Shown in pieces: positions 1 through 6,895 of a stretch of DNA of 15,206 nt; positions within the stretch are counted from its first letter, which is position 1; each line of letters opens with the position of its first letter. The translations under genes were made by a program, and so were the position numbers. Location: contig JBNAVX010000059.1 of assembly GCA_049700155.1 (NCBI GenBank), forward strand, positions 1 through 15,206, in the 5' to 3' direction. Below the pieces are notes generated by a model. That model made no database searches and was not told where the DNA came from. It saw only the letters and a program-made list of their open reading frames with translations. Origin of the DNA: JACAEY01 sp049700155. GTDB lineage: Bacteria; Nitrospirota; Thermodesulfovibrionia; Thermodesulfovibrionales; SM23-35.

Positions 1-39
1 ATTCTTTAAATATCCTTTATCTTCAATGGGTTGGTTCAA
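1..39 (-). CDS. possible 5' end of a leftward gene, TTG start, cut by the window edge
   Basis: Reading leftward, a TTG codon at 39-37 opens a frame that stays open to the window edge (13 codons, beginning MNQPIEDKG if TTG is read as Met). An AGGGAGG Shine-Dalgarno-like sequence lies about 9 bases before it. An in-frame TAG at 48-46 rules out any start further upstream. The piece is too short to identify. The call rests on the ribosome-binding site and the bounded start, so confidence is low. Confidence 0.33.
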   Translation of the reverse strand, partial: MNQPIEDKGYLKN

Positions 40-363
40 ATTAACCTACCTCCCTTTAAATAATGTCGTATTCTCAATACCTGCTTACCTTTCCGTCCTT
101 CCCCGATTTAATCGGGGAATCCAGTCCCTTTTTCTGGATTGTCCGATCAAGTCGGACAATGACAATAGAAGATGAAATCCTTTTTTTGAAAACATAGATT
201 AGTCTTATTTACTCATTGTGTTTTCATATTTTATTTCTTTTTTCATAAAACTTTTGACATTACTATAAATTTGATCCGAATTACATAAGGAAGTAACTTT
301 AATCCCGAGTAATCCAGTTTTATATTTTATATCACAATAGACATCAGTGTGTAAAAAAGTTTT
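40..363. other. gene-free stretch between the HDAC-like gene and the leftward gene at the edge
   Basis: No convincing reading frame was found on either strand. It holds the three-hairpin cluster at 99-160 and otherwise very AT-rich sequence. A TTGACA at about 255 on the + strand has no good -10 partner and no gene downstream. No terminator with a clear U tract was found after the HDAC-like gene, although an A6-G-T6 run spans its 3' end (about 354-366). Confidence 0.5.
99..160. repeat. cluster of three adjacent hairpins, REP-like
   Basis: Three inverted repeats follow one another and share bases at their borders. Hairpin A has a perfect 10-bp stem TTCCCCGATT (99-108) with AATCGGGGAA (110-119). 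Hairpin B pairs AATCCAG (118-124) with CTGGATT (134-140). Hairpin C pairs ATTGTCCGA (138-146) with TCGGACAAT (152-160) around a TCAAG loop. The core words resemble dispersed 'AATCCAG / CTGGATT' intergenic repeats known from many bacterial genomes. It lies downstream of the HDAC-like operon and could act as a transcript end or be a non-autonomous repeat. Only one copy is in this window. Confidence 0.6.
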
Positions 364-1278
364 TTATTTCAACATTTCCTCAATAGTAATCCTTACTGAT
401 TCACCAAGGGCAGAGAGATTATAACCTCCTTCCAGCGCAAATACAAAAGGGACTGGGGAAGAAGAAAGGATGTTCTGAACTATCCCTTTAATCCCCTCAT
501 CTGAAACCCTTATATCTGATAGCGGATCATCTTTATGTATATCATATCCTGCAGATACAAGTATGATATCAGGATTGAATGTTTTTATAAGTTCTGGTAA
601 TACATTCTGATAAATGTTCAGATATTCTTTATCTCCTGCCCCTCTCGGTAGAGGAATATTGTAAGTGTAACCTACTCCTCTTCCTACACCTTTTTCAGAG
701 TCTCTACCAGTACCTGGATAGTGTGGATACTGATGTGTGCTGAAATAAAAGACTGTATCATCAGCTTCAAAGATATGTTGTGTTCCATTTCCGTGATGGA
801 CATCAAAGTCTATGATGAAGACCCTTTTATATCCTTTTTTCTGGGCATATCTTGCACCTATTGCTATATTGTTGAAAATACAAAAACCCATTGCCCTGTT
901 TGATTCTGCATGATGACCAGGGGGTCTAACTGCACAGAATGCTCTTTCTATATCTCCTTTCATACATCTCTCAATAGCCACAATAATAGCTCCAGCAGCG
1001 AATAATGCTGCTTCAAGAGTATCTTCAGACATATATGTATCAGGATCTAAGTATCCTTTATGGGATTTTTCAATGCTTTTGAGATAATCAGGCGTATGGA
1101 CTGAAGTAATATCACCCTCTGTTGTTTTAATTGGCTTGATATGGATCAGTTTTTCATACAAACCGATTTTTTTCAAAGTCTCTATGATATGAATCAATCT
1201 CTCTTTTCTTTCAGGATGCCATTCAGGGGTTTCATGCTTCAGGAAGATATCATCATAAATAAGACCTACCTTTTTCAT
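364..1278 (-). CDS. histone deacetylase family protein (class II HDAC-like / AcuC-type amidohydrolase)
   Basis: A 304-residue cytoplasmic zinc amidohydrolase of the arginase/deacetylase fold. The family signatures are present in order: RPPGHHAE near 118-125 (active-site His122-His123), DFDVHHGNG at 157-165 with likely zinc ligands Asp159 and His161, SAGYD at 242-246 with Asp246 as the third ligand, and LEGGY at 282-286 with the catalytic Tyr286. All catalytic residues appear intact and the length is normal for the family. Bacterial members hydrolyse acyl-amide bonds on acetylated lysines, polyamines or acetoin-pathway proteins. The substrate cannot be read from the sequence. It is the last gene of a leftward run, 24 bases after the DUF3786 gene. 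The ribosome-binding site before the ATG is weak (an AAGG about 18 bases away), which suggests expression coupled to the upstream genes. Confidence 0.9.
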   Translation of the reverse strand: MKKVGLIYDDIFLKHETPEWHPERKERLIHIIETLKKIGLYEKLIHIKPIKTTEGDITSVHTPDYLKSIEKSHKGYLDPDTYMSEDTLEAALFAAGAIIVAIERCMKGDIERAFCAVRPPGHHAESNRAMGFCIFNNIAIGARYAQKKGYKRVFIIDFDVHHGNGTQHIFEADDTVFYFSTHQYPHYPGTGRDSEKGVGRGVGYTYNIPLPRGAGDKEYLNIYQNVLPELIKTFNPDIILVSAGYDIHKDDPLSDIRVSDEGIKGIVQNILSSSPVPFVFALEGGYNLSALGESVRITIEEMLK

Positions 1279-1302
1279 GATAATAAAATTATAACCTTTT
1301 TA

Positions 1303-1899
1303 TCACAACATCACCAGTGTACTCATCATAGCAATCGACCATAATATATCAATTGGAAGCTGACTCTCACTTGATGAATCAAAGAGTAACTCAGTTCTTG
1401 CAGGAAATTCCTCATCAGATAACCACAAAATAAGGGTAACAGGAATTCGTGGTAAAGCCATAAACTCAATAGATACATCACCATAATCAAGAATCTTTGC
1501 ATCAAACTCTATACCTTTCCTGATAAATCCTTCTCTGTCAGACTGGTATTTTTCTGCAACCTTATTAAGTGGAAGAGTATGTGTTCCTTTAAAGAAAAAA
1601 TGTCCACCTTTTATATTTTCAGGCTTAATAAGAATTTTAGAAAGGGGAATGTCTTTTGCATTTATAAGATATGTCAATGCAGATATGATAAAGAAATAAT
1701 TTAGTTTTTTTATAAAGACTTCACCTTTTTCAGATAAACTTTTAATCTCTTTTTTGAATGGTGATATAGAAAAATCAATTCCGAAAGATTTTAATATATA
1801 TGATTTATTCTCCATACTATATATAACATTTGCCCTTTTAATTACATCTTCAGGAATAAGTTCTGAAAGGATCCTCCATGCCTTTTCTTCACCTGTCAT
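1303..1899 (-). CDS. DUF3786 family protein of unknown function
   Basis: A 198-residue protein with no signal peptide or membrane segments. The C-terminal half carries the pattern I recognise as DUF3786: a GDVSIEFMALPRIPV-like stretch, then LWLSDEEFPARTELLFDSS (Trp-x-x-Asp-Glu-Glu-Phe-Pro), then a LP-hydrophobic tail. The function is unknown; I recall the family mainly from anaerobes, sometimes beside corrinoid or CO-dehydrogenase genes, which are absent here. I place the start at the ATG at 1899 rather than the in-frame GTG at 1905, because AAAGGTGAT forms the ribosome-binding site and covers that GTG. That site lies over the last codons of uvrB, and only two bases separate the uvrB stop from this ATG, so translation is probably coupled. 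Confidence 0.72.
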   Translation of the reverse strand: MTGEEKAWRILSELIPEDVIKRANVIYSMENKSYILKSFGIDFSISPFKKEIKSLSEKGEVFIKKLNYFFIISALTYLINAKDIPLSKILIKPENIKGGHFFFKGTHTLPLNKVAEKYQSDREGFIRKGIEFDAKILDYGDVSIEFMALPRIPVTLILWLSDEEFPARTELLFDSSSESQLPIDILWSIAMMSTLVML

Positions 1900-1901
1900 A
1901 A

Positions 1902-3899
1902 TCACCTTTCTTTTATACCTACTTCAATCATTCCCTGTTTTATCTCTTTAATCTTATCTCTTATCATTGCAGCCTTCTCAAACTCAAGCCTTTTTGCAGC
2001 TTCTCTCATCTCTGCCTCAAGTTTTCTTAAAGCTTCTTCATCATTTCCATATTCAGCCCTTCTTTCTGCAACGGCAGGAACAGTCCAGTAGTCTGCCTCA
2101 TATATTGAACTCAGTATATCTTTAATATTAGATTTTACTGTCTCTGGAGTGATACCCATTTTTCTATTGTATTCTTCCTGAATTCTTCTTCTTCTATCTG
2201 TTTCTTCAAGTGCCTTTTTCATCGAGCCTGTAATCGTATCAGCATAAAGGATTACTTCTCCATTCACATTTCTTGCAGCTCGTCCTGCTGTTTGAATTAA
2301 TGACCGTTCTGAGCGTAGAAAGCCTTCTTTATCAGCATCAAGGACTGCGACAAGGGAGACCTCAGGAAGGTCAAGCCCTTCTCTCAGAAGATTGACACCG
2401 ATAAGGACATCAAAATTTCCGAGTCTCAGGTCTCTGATTATTTCTACACGTTCGAGTGTATCAATATCAGAATGAAGGTATTTTGCCTTTATCCCGAGAT
2501 CAGTATAATATTCTGTCAGGTCCTCTGCCATCTTTTTCGTAAGTGTTGTTACAAGGACTCTTTCCTTCCTTTCTGCCCGTTTCTTTATCTCTCCAAGTAA
2601 ATCGTCAACCTGCCCAGAAACAGGTCTGACAGTCAGTTTTGGGTCTATAAGACCTGTTGGTCTGATTATCTGTTCAATAATATGACCTTCTGATTTTTTA
2701 AGTTCATATGGACCAGGGGTCGCTGAAACATAGATTGCCTGCCTGACCCTGTGCTCAAATTCAGTAAAAGTAAGTGGTCTGTTATCAAGTGCTGAGGGGA
2801 GCCTGAACCCAAAATCAACAAGGGTCTGCTTTCTTGAACGGTCACCTTCATACATACCACCAATCTGTGGAACTGTCACATGTGATTCATCAATAACTAT
2901 GAGAAAATCTTCGGGGAAATAGTCTATTAAGGTATATGGAGGTTCACCTGGAGCCCTTCCGCTAAGGTGTCTTGAATAATTTTCTATACCGTGGCAATAT
3001 CCGAATTCTCTCAACATTTCAAGATCAAATCTTGTTCTCTGCTCGATCCTTTGTGCCTCTATAGTCTTTCCTTTTTTAAGAAAATAATCGATCCTTTCTT
3101 CCATCTCTTTTTCAATGCTCCTTAATGCAGGTTCAAGTCTTTCCTTTGGTGTTATCCAGTGGCTATTAGGGAAGATTGCAATCTTTTCAATCTTCTGAAT
3201 CTTTTCTCCTGTGAGAGGGTCAAACTCAAAGATTGCATCTATATCATTACCAAAAAATTCTATGCGTATTCCTTTGTCGAGTGAGAATGAAGGATATACT
3301 TCAATAATATCACCCCTTACCCTGAAATCTCCTCTTCTGAATTCAGCATCTGAGCGAGTATATTGAATCTCCACAAGCCTTCTCAGTATTTCATCTCGCT
3401 CTGTTCTCATACCTTCTTCTATAATCAGGTGCATATCCATATAGTCCTGAGGTGAACCTATCCCATAGATACATGATACAGAAGCAACAACTATTGTATC
3501 TCTTCTCTCAAGAACCGCCATTGTTGCAGAATGTCTCATCCTATCAATGTCATCATTTATTAGAGCATCTTTCTCTATATATGTATCAGTTGATGGTATA
3601 TAAGCTTCAGGCTGGTAATAGTCATAGTAACTTACAAAGAATTCAACAGCATTATAAGGAAATAGTTCTTTAAACTCTCCATAAAGCTGGGCAGCAAGTG
3701 TCTTATTATGGGCAATAACAAGGGTGGGTTTATTAATATTAGCAATAACATTAGCTATTGTAAATGTCTTACCGGAACCTGTTACACCAAGCAGAACCTG
3801 GTGCTTTAATCCGCTCTTTATTCCTTTTGTAAGTTCCTTTATAGCCTTTGGCTGGTCTCCTTTTGGAGAAAACCGTGTTACAAGTCTGAATCTTTCCAT
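1902..3899 (-). CDS. uvrB: UvrABC system protein B, excinuclease subunit
   Basis: A 665-residue DNA-damage-recognition helicase of nucleotide excision repair, which is loaded by UvrA and then recruits UvrC for incision. Visible motifs are Walker A GVTGSGKT (38-45), the YYDYYQPEAY damage-probing beta-hairpin region (about 91-115), the Walker B-type DESH (337-340), SATP (392-395), motif VI QTAGRAARN (536-544) and a C-terminal UVR domain (about 625-660) that contacts UvrC. I start at the ATG at 3899 (MERFRLVTRF), which matches the usual UvrB N-terminus. A 30-codon upstream extension in the same frame would run back over the glycosylase gene. Only one base separates that gene's TGA from this ATG, and GAAGGA about 8 bases upstream serves as the ribosome-binding site, so the two are probably translationally coupled. 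All motifs look intact. Confidence 0.97.
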   Translation of the reverse strand: MERFRLVTRFSPKGDQPKAIKELTKGIKSGLKHQVLLGVTGSGKTFTIANVIANINKPTLVIAHNKTLAAQLYGEFKELFPYNAVEFFVSYYDYYQPEAYIPSTDTYIEKDALINDDIDRMRHSATMAVLERRDTIVVASVSCIYGIGSPQDYMDMHLIIEEGMRTERDEILRRLVEIQYTRSDAEFRRGDFRVRGDIIEVYPSFSLDKGIRIEFFGNDIDAIFEFDPLTGEKIQKIEKIAIFPNSHWITPKERLEPALRSIEKEMEERIDYFLKKGKTIEAQRIEQRTRFDLEMLREFGYCHGIENYSRHLSGRAPGEPPYTLIDYFPEDFLIVIDESHVTVPQIGGMYEGDRSRKQTLVDFGFRLPSALDNRPLTFTEFEHRVRQAIYVSATPGPYELKKSEGHIIEQIIRPTGLIDPKLTVRPVSGQVDDLLGEIKKRAERKERVLVTTLTKKMAEDLTEYYTDLGIKAKYLHSDIDTLERVEIIRDLRLGNFDVLIGVNLLREGLDLPEVSLVAVLDADKEGFLRSERSLIQTAGRAARNVNGEVILYADTITGSMKKALEETDRRRRIQEEYNRKMGITPETVKSNIKDILSSIYEADYWTVPAVAERRAEYGNDEEALRKLEAEMREAAKRLEFEKAAMIRDKIKEIKQGMIEVGIKER

Positions 3900-3900
3900 C

Positions 3901-4533
3901 TCATATTCCTTCAAGAGGGCAACCGTTACATAGTGGTTTTTTTCTACAGAAAATTTTTCCAAGTTTAACGAAGAGGGCATGGTATTCATTAAAGAGCCTC
4001 ACATCTCTTTTCAGGGATGAATGGAAAAGCTCCTGAAACTCTTCATAATTTCTATCATACTCCATAAATCCATGTCTTGAAAGAATCCTTTTTGTATAGG
4101 CATCAACAACGAATACTGGTTTATCAAGGGCATAAAGGAGTATTGAGTCTGCAGTTTCAGGACCAATGCCGTTAATATGTAATAGTTTCAAGCGGAGATT
4201 ACGCACATCCTCTTTTTTCATCCTTTCCACACTACCATGGTATTCATTCATAAGAAAAGAGATGAATTCCTTAAGCCTCTTAGCTTTTACATTAAAATAA
4301 CCTGCTGGTTTTATTAATGATGCAAGAGATTCTGTTTTCATGTAATAAATACTTTCAGGATTCAGTGCCCTTTCTTTTTTTAAATTACTTATAGCCTTTT
4401 CTACATTTCCCCAGTTCGTATTTTGTGTGAGGATCGCTCCAACAGCTATCTCGAATGGTGTCTCTCCGGGCCACCAATGCTGGGGACCAAAGGTATCATA
4501 GAGTTTTTTATAGATTTCGAGAAGTCTATTCAT
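3901..4533 (-). CDS. endonuclease III-like DNA glycosylase (HhH-GPD superfamily), fourth Fe-S cysteine missing
   Basis: A 210-residue base-excision-repair glycosylase. The N-terminal half has the AILTQNTNWGNVEKAI helix (33-48) of the Nth/MagIII-like branch. The helix-hairpin-helix HINGIGPETAD lies at 119-129 and is followed by FVVDAY with the catalytic Asp144. Where E. coli Nth has its lyase lysine in the hairpin (GVGRKTA), this protein has GIGPETA, so it probably acts as a monofunctional glycosylase, as others in this subfamily do. The C-terminal iron-sulfur loop has Cys196, Cys202 and Cys205. The TGA stop comes exactly five residues later, where the fourth ligand is expected (C-x2-C-x5-C). 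It is the first gene of the leftward operon with uvrB and lies 63 bases from the divergent serS. The ribosome-binding site is weak. The lesion it removes is unknown. Confidence 0.85.
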   Translation of the reverse strand: MNRLLEIYKKLYDTFGPQHWWPGETPFEIAVGAILTQNTNWGNVEKAISNLKKERALNPESIYYMKTESLASLIKPAGYFNVKAKRLKEFISFLMNEYHGSVERMKKEDVRNLRLKLLHINGIGPETADSILLYALDKPVFVVDAYTKRILSRHGFMEYDRNYEEFQELFHSSLKRDVRLFNEYHALFVKLGKIFCRKKPLCNGCPLEGI

Positions 4534-4542
4534 AATGTCTTC

Positions 4543-4571
4543 TTGACATCCATCTGTTTAAATATTAGTTT
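4543..4571 (+). promoter_or_regulatory. possible serS promoter
   Basis: A perfect -35 TTGACA (4543-4548) lies 17 bases before TAGTTT (4566-4571), a weak -10 (3 of 6 matches). TAATAT at 4572 is better in sequence but too far away (23 bases). It sits in the 63-bp divergent gap between the glycosylase gene and serS, so some promoter must be here. The exact -10 is uncertain. Confidence 0.3.
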
Positions 4572-4596
4572 AATATATTCTGAAAGGAGAGATAAG

Positions 4597-5865
4597 ATGC
4601 TTGATGGGAGGTTTGTATTAGAAAACCCTGAGAGAGTTATTCAATCCCTTAATCAAAGAGGATATGATTCAGGTATTGTAAATGATTTTCTGGGGATTGA
4701 AGAAGAAAGGAGGTCTTTGCTCCTTGAAGTTGAGAGACTCAGACAGCAGAGGAATGAACTTTCAGAAAAGATCTCAAAGATAAAAAAAGAAAAGAGAGAT
4801 GCCACTTCAGAGACACAGGAGGCGAAGAATATCTCTGAATTAATAAAGATAAAAGAAGAAAAGCTGAAAGAACTTGATGAAAAGACAAAAACTTTACTAT
4901 TAAATATACCCAATATTCCACATGAGTCGGTCCCGGTCGGGAAAGATGAGACAGGAAATGTTGAGATAAGGAGATGGGGTAAACCAAGAGAATTTGATTT
5001 TGAACCGATGAACCACTGGGACATAGGAGAGATTCTTGAAATTATTGATTTTGATAGGGCTTCAAAAATTGCAGGTGCAAGATTTGCAATTATGAAAGGA
5101 TTGGGAGCCAAGCTCGAAAGGGCTTTGATTAACTTTATGTTGGATTTGAATACATCAAAGGGATATAAAGAAGTCTTCCCTCCGATTATTGTTAATCGGG
5201 ATAGCATGATAGGCACGGGACAGCTTCCAAAATTTGCCAATGAACTATTTACAATTTCAGATCCAGAATTTTATCTCATCCCTACAGCTGAAGTACCTGT
5301 GACGAATATTCACCGAAATGAGATATTGAGTGAGAAAGATCTGCCGATTTACTATACAGCATATACGCCCTGTTTTAGACGTGAAGCTGGCTCATATGGA
5401 AAAGACGTCAGAGGACTTATCAGACAGCATCAGTTCAATAAAGTAGAACTTGTCAAGTTTGTAAAACCCGAAAACTCTTATGAAGAGCTTGAGTCTCTAA
5501 CAAGGGATGCAGAAGATATCCTGCAGAAATTAGGTCTTCCTTACAGGGTTGTATCACTCTGTACTGGTGATCTGGGATTTGGAGCCTCAAAAACTTATGA
5601 CCTCGAGGTATGGCTTCCAGCCCAACAGAGATATAGAGAGATTTCTTCATGTTCAAATTTCACAGATTTCCAGTCAAGAAGGGCAAGCATACGTTTCAGG
5701 AGAGAGGGGAAAAAGGGTACTGAATTTGTTCACACACTCAATGGCTCTGGTCTTGCCATCGGTAGAACAGTTATAGCCATTCTCGAAAACTATCAACAAA
5801 AAGATGGTAGTGTTGTTATCCCTGACGCATTAAGACCTTATATGGGAATAGAGGTGATAAGGTAA
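4597..5865 (+). CDS. serS: serine--tRNA ligase
   Basis: A 422-residue class II aminoacyl-tRNA synthetase that charges tRNA-Ser (and tRNA-Sec where present) with serine. The N-terminal antiparallel coiled-coil arm that grips the tRNA long variable arm spans about residues 30-100 and is rich in Lys and Glu. The catalytic core has the TAE serine-binding motif (230-232), class II motif 2 from CFRREAG through RQHQFNKVE (259-284), and motif 3 GSGLAIGRTVIA (383-394). The length is normal. The ATG at 4597 (MLDGRFVLEN) has AAAGGAG about 8 bases upstream and matches the usual SerRS start. The same frame is open further upstream but there it runs antisense into the neighbouring gene. It is a single-gene unit that converges with the lipoprotein gene, whose stop is 17 bases away. 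I see no clear terminator in that gap. Confidence 0.97.
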   Translation: MLDGRFVLENPERVIQSLNQRGYDSGIVNDFLGIEEERRSLLLEVERLRQQRNELSEKISKIKKEKRDATSETQEAKNISELIKIKEEKLKELDEKTKTLLLNIPNIPHESVPVGKDETGNVEIRRWGKPREFDFEPMNHWDIGEILEIIDFDRASKIAGARFAIMKGLGAKLERALINFMLDLNTSKGYKEVFPPIIVNRDSMIGTGQLPKFANELFTISDPEFYLIPTAEVPVTNIHRNEILSEKDLPIYYTAYTPCFRREAGSYGKDVRGLIRQHQFNKVELVKFVKPENSYEELESLTRDAEDILQKLGLPYRVVSLCTGDLGFGASKTYDLEVWLPAQQRYREISSCSNFTDFQSRRASIRFRREGKKGTEFVHTLNGSGLAIGRTVIAILENYQQKDGSVVIPDALRPYMGIEVIR

Positions 5866-5882
5866 TACCTATTCTACACTTT

Positions 5883-6308
5883 TCAGTAAGTTTTCTCGAA
5901 TTTTTCTCCTTCACATACCTCTTTTATCTGATCTTTGACGAGCTTGTCATTTTCCCATACACGTTCACGTACCTTTCTGCATTTTGTGTGTGCATCATAT
6001 TCCATGGGGTCTGCTCTATAAACACCTCTACCGTCCTCAGTCCTGTATTCAACTGGTCTTCCAGTTGCAGCAGCTTCTCTCGATGCCCTCATAGAGATAT
6101 CAGTAATCGTTGCACCTGCTACTGCACCGAGTGCACCACCAATTACACCACCCCGCCAGGGGTTCTTATGATCAATTAAAGCTCCAGCAATACCACCAAG
6201 AACTGCGCCTGCACCTGCACCCTGAGCATGATATTCCGTGCATCCAAATGTGAGGGTTATTAATAACAAGACCACTATTAATGAAATAATTTTCATCACA
6301 TATTTCAT
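5883..6308 (-). CDS. glycine-zipper lipoprotein (17-kDa surface-antigen-like)
   Basis: A 141-residue precursor. Residues 1-22 form a lipoprotein signal peptide (Lys, then a long hydrophobic core) ending in a TFGC lipobox, so Cys23 would be lipidated after cleavage. Residues about 31-68 hold two glycine-zipper segments (GAGAGAVLGGIAGALI and GGVIGGALGAVAGATI) of the 2TM glycine-zipper family, which also includes the rickettsial 17-kDa antigen and SmpA/Slp-like envelope proteins. The C-terminal part is charged, with two cysteines (in TKCRK and EVCEG) that could pair. The position after +1 Cys is Thr, with no inner-membrane retention Asp, so an outer-membrane location is likely. The start has a strong AAGGAGG about 8 bases upstream. 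The exact role is not known. Confidence 0.85.
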   Translation of the reverse strand: MKYVMKIISLIVVLLLITLTFGCTEYHAQGAGAGAVLGGIAGALIDHKNPWRGGVIGGALGAVAGATITDISMRASREAAATGRPVEYRTEDGRGVYRADPMEYDAHTKCRKVRERVWENDKLVKDQIKEVCEGEKFEKTY

Positions 6309-6352
6309 AAATATAGCCTCCTTTTTATTTTTAAAAAATATAACATTTTATA

Positions 6353-6381
6353 AATTTATAATTCAATTATGCCATTGTAAA
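6353..6381 (-). promoter_or_regulatory. possible promoter for the lipoprotein gene
   Basis: On the minus strand, TTTACA (6381-6376, 5 of 6 to the -35 consensus) is followed after 17 bases by TAAATT (6358-6353, 4 of 6 to the -10). It lies 45-70 bases upstream of the start codon. The region is extremely AT-rich, so chance matches are likely. A second option is TTGAAT with TATATT closer to the gene. Confidence 0.28.
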
Positions 6382-6436
6382 GTTTCTTTTTTCTTGACCT
6401 GTAAGGTCGTTCTATGCAATCATAAAATTGAAGTTT

Positions 6437-6463
6437 CGGATGTTTTTGTTGGTATATCCGCAA
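6437..6463 (+). promoter_or_regulatory. candidate anti-terminator helix in the cold-shock gene leader
   Basis: CGGATGT (6437-6443) can pair with ATATCCG (6454-6460), giving seven pairs including one G-U. The last three bases of this helix, CCG at 6458-6460, are also the first three bases of the terminator stem at 6458-6480, so the two structures exclude each other. This is the layout of a transcription attenuator. It is read directly from the sequence, but function is inferred. Confidence 0.4.
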
Positions 6464-6487
6464 GGATCTGAACTTTGCGGTTTTTTT
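6458..6487 (+). terminator. Rho-independent terminator upstream of the cold-shock gene
   Basis: CCGCAA (6458-6463) pairs with TTGCGG (6475-6480) and is followed directly by seven T (6481-6487). This is a classic intrinsic terminator on the + strand. No + strand gene ends just upstream: the nearest, serS, is 590 bases back with an oppositely oriented gene between. It therefore terminates either a short leader transcript of the cold-shock gene or an unrecognised small RNA. The minus-strand version lacks a U tract. Confidence 0.75.
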
Positions 6488-6542
6488 ATGTCACAACTCC
6501 GTAATCTTCAAATCTGTTATGTAAGGAGGTGCAGGTAGTATC

Positions 6543-6740
6543 ATGAAGGGCAAAGTCAAATGGTTCAATGAATCCAAAGGATTCGGATTCATTACCAGAG
6601 AAGACGGCGTAGATGTCTTTGTTCACTATACTGCCATTCAGGGCAATGGTTTTAAGACATTGACAGAAGGGCAAGAAGTGAGCTTTGAGATTGCTGATGG
6701 TCCAAAGGGACCAAAGGCAATAAATGTCACAAAGGTCTAA
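6543..6740 (+). CDS. cold-shock domain protein, CspA family
   Basis: A 65-residue single cold-shock-domain protein, the standard family length. The five-strand OB fold is marked by KGKVKWFN at the N-terminus, the RNA-binding motifs RNP1 (KGFGFI, residues 12-17) and RNP2 (DVFVHY, 24-29), and the usual VSFEIADGPKGPKAINV ending. These proteins bind single-stranded RNA and DNA and melt RNA hairpins; several act as transcription antiterminators. The start has AAGGAGGT at 6523-6530, with a long 12-base spacing to the ATG. CTCC at 6497-6500 could partly mask GGAG in that site. It is a single-gene unit: a terminator lies in its leader and a strong hairpin follows the stop. Which paralogue it is cannot be told. 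Confidence 0.96.
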   Translation: MKGKVKWFNESKGFGFITREDGVDVFVHYTAIQGNGFKTLTEGQEVSFEIADGPKGPKAINVTKV

Positions 6741-6745
6741 GCCAG

Positions 6746-6777
6746 AAAGCAGGTCTCGGAGAACCGAGGCCTGCTTT
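6746..6777 (+). terminator. hairpin terminator after the cold-shock gene
   Basis: A 14-bp stem starts five bases after the stop codon: AAAGCAGG then CTCGG (6746-6759, one T-G wobble between them) pairs with CCGAG then CCTGCTTT around an AGAA loop. The right arm ends in TTT, followed by A residues, so the U tract is short. The very stable stem could also protect the 3' end of the mRNA. Confidence 0.6.
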
Positions 6778-6860
6778 AAAAGATAAATGAAATAATTCCC
6801 ACCCAAATATAGGATTTTCCAAACTATTCTTCAGATGAGATTCTCTGAGAATATTATATC

Positions 6861-6890
6861 TTGGAAGTAATAAGCTATCTTTACTAAAAT
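6861..6890 (+). promoter_or_regulatory. candidate promoter that would give a leaderless dppB mRNA
   Basis: TTGGAA (6861-6866, 4 of 6) and TAAAAT (6885-6890, 5 of 6) are separated by 18 bases. Transcription would begin about 6896-6898, on or next to the dppB ATG. This fits the lack of any ribosome-binding site there. An imperfect alternative -10 (TATTAT, 6852) follows a 13-bp palindrome ATTCTC-T-GAGAAT at 6840-6852. Confidence 0.35.
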
Positions 6891-6895
6891 AAAAT

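Noticed and set aside
3860..3903. Selenocysteine recoding of the glycosylase TGA, with a TCTCC-AAAA-GGAGA hairpin about 31 bases downstream
   Set aside because: The hairpin bases encode the conserved SPKGDQ of UvrB, so the stem has another explanation. Read-through would add about 40 unrelated residues, and selenocysteine as an Fe-S ligand in this family is not something I know of.
3900..3989. 30-residue N-terminal extension of UvrB from an ATG at 3989
   Set aside because: It overlaps the glycosylase coding sequence in another frame, does not match the usual UvrB N-terminus, and a good ribosome-binding site precedes the ATG at 3899.
4423..4596. 58-codon N-terminal extension of SerRS
   Set aside because: It runs antisense over the glycosylase gene and the promoter gap. 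The ATG at 4597 has a good ribosome-binding site and the expected SerRS start.
4653..5240. Long minus-strand open frame inside serS (195 codons)
   Set aside because: It is very rich in Ser and Phe, as expected from the antisense of the Lys/Glu-rich coiled coil, and lies wholly within a certain gene.
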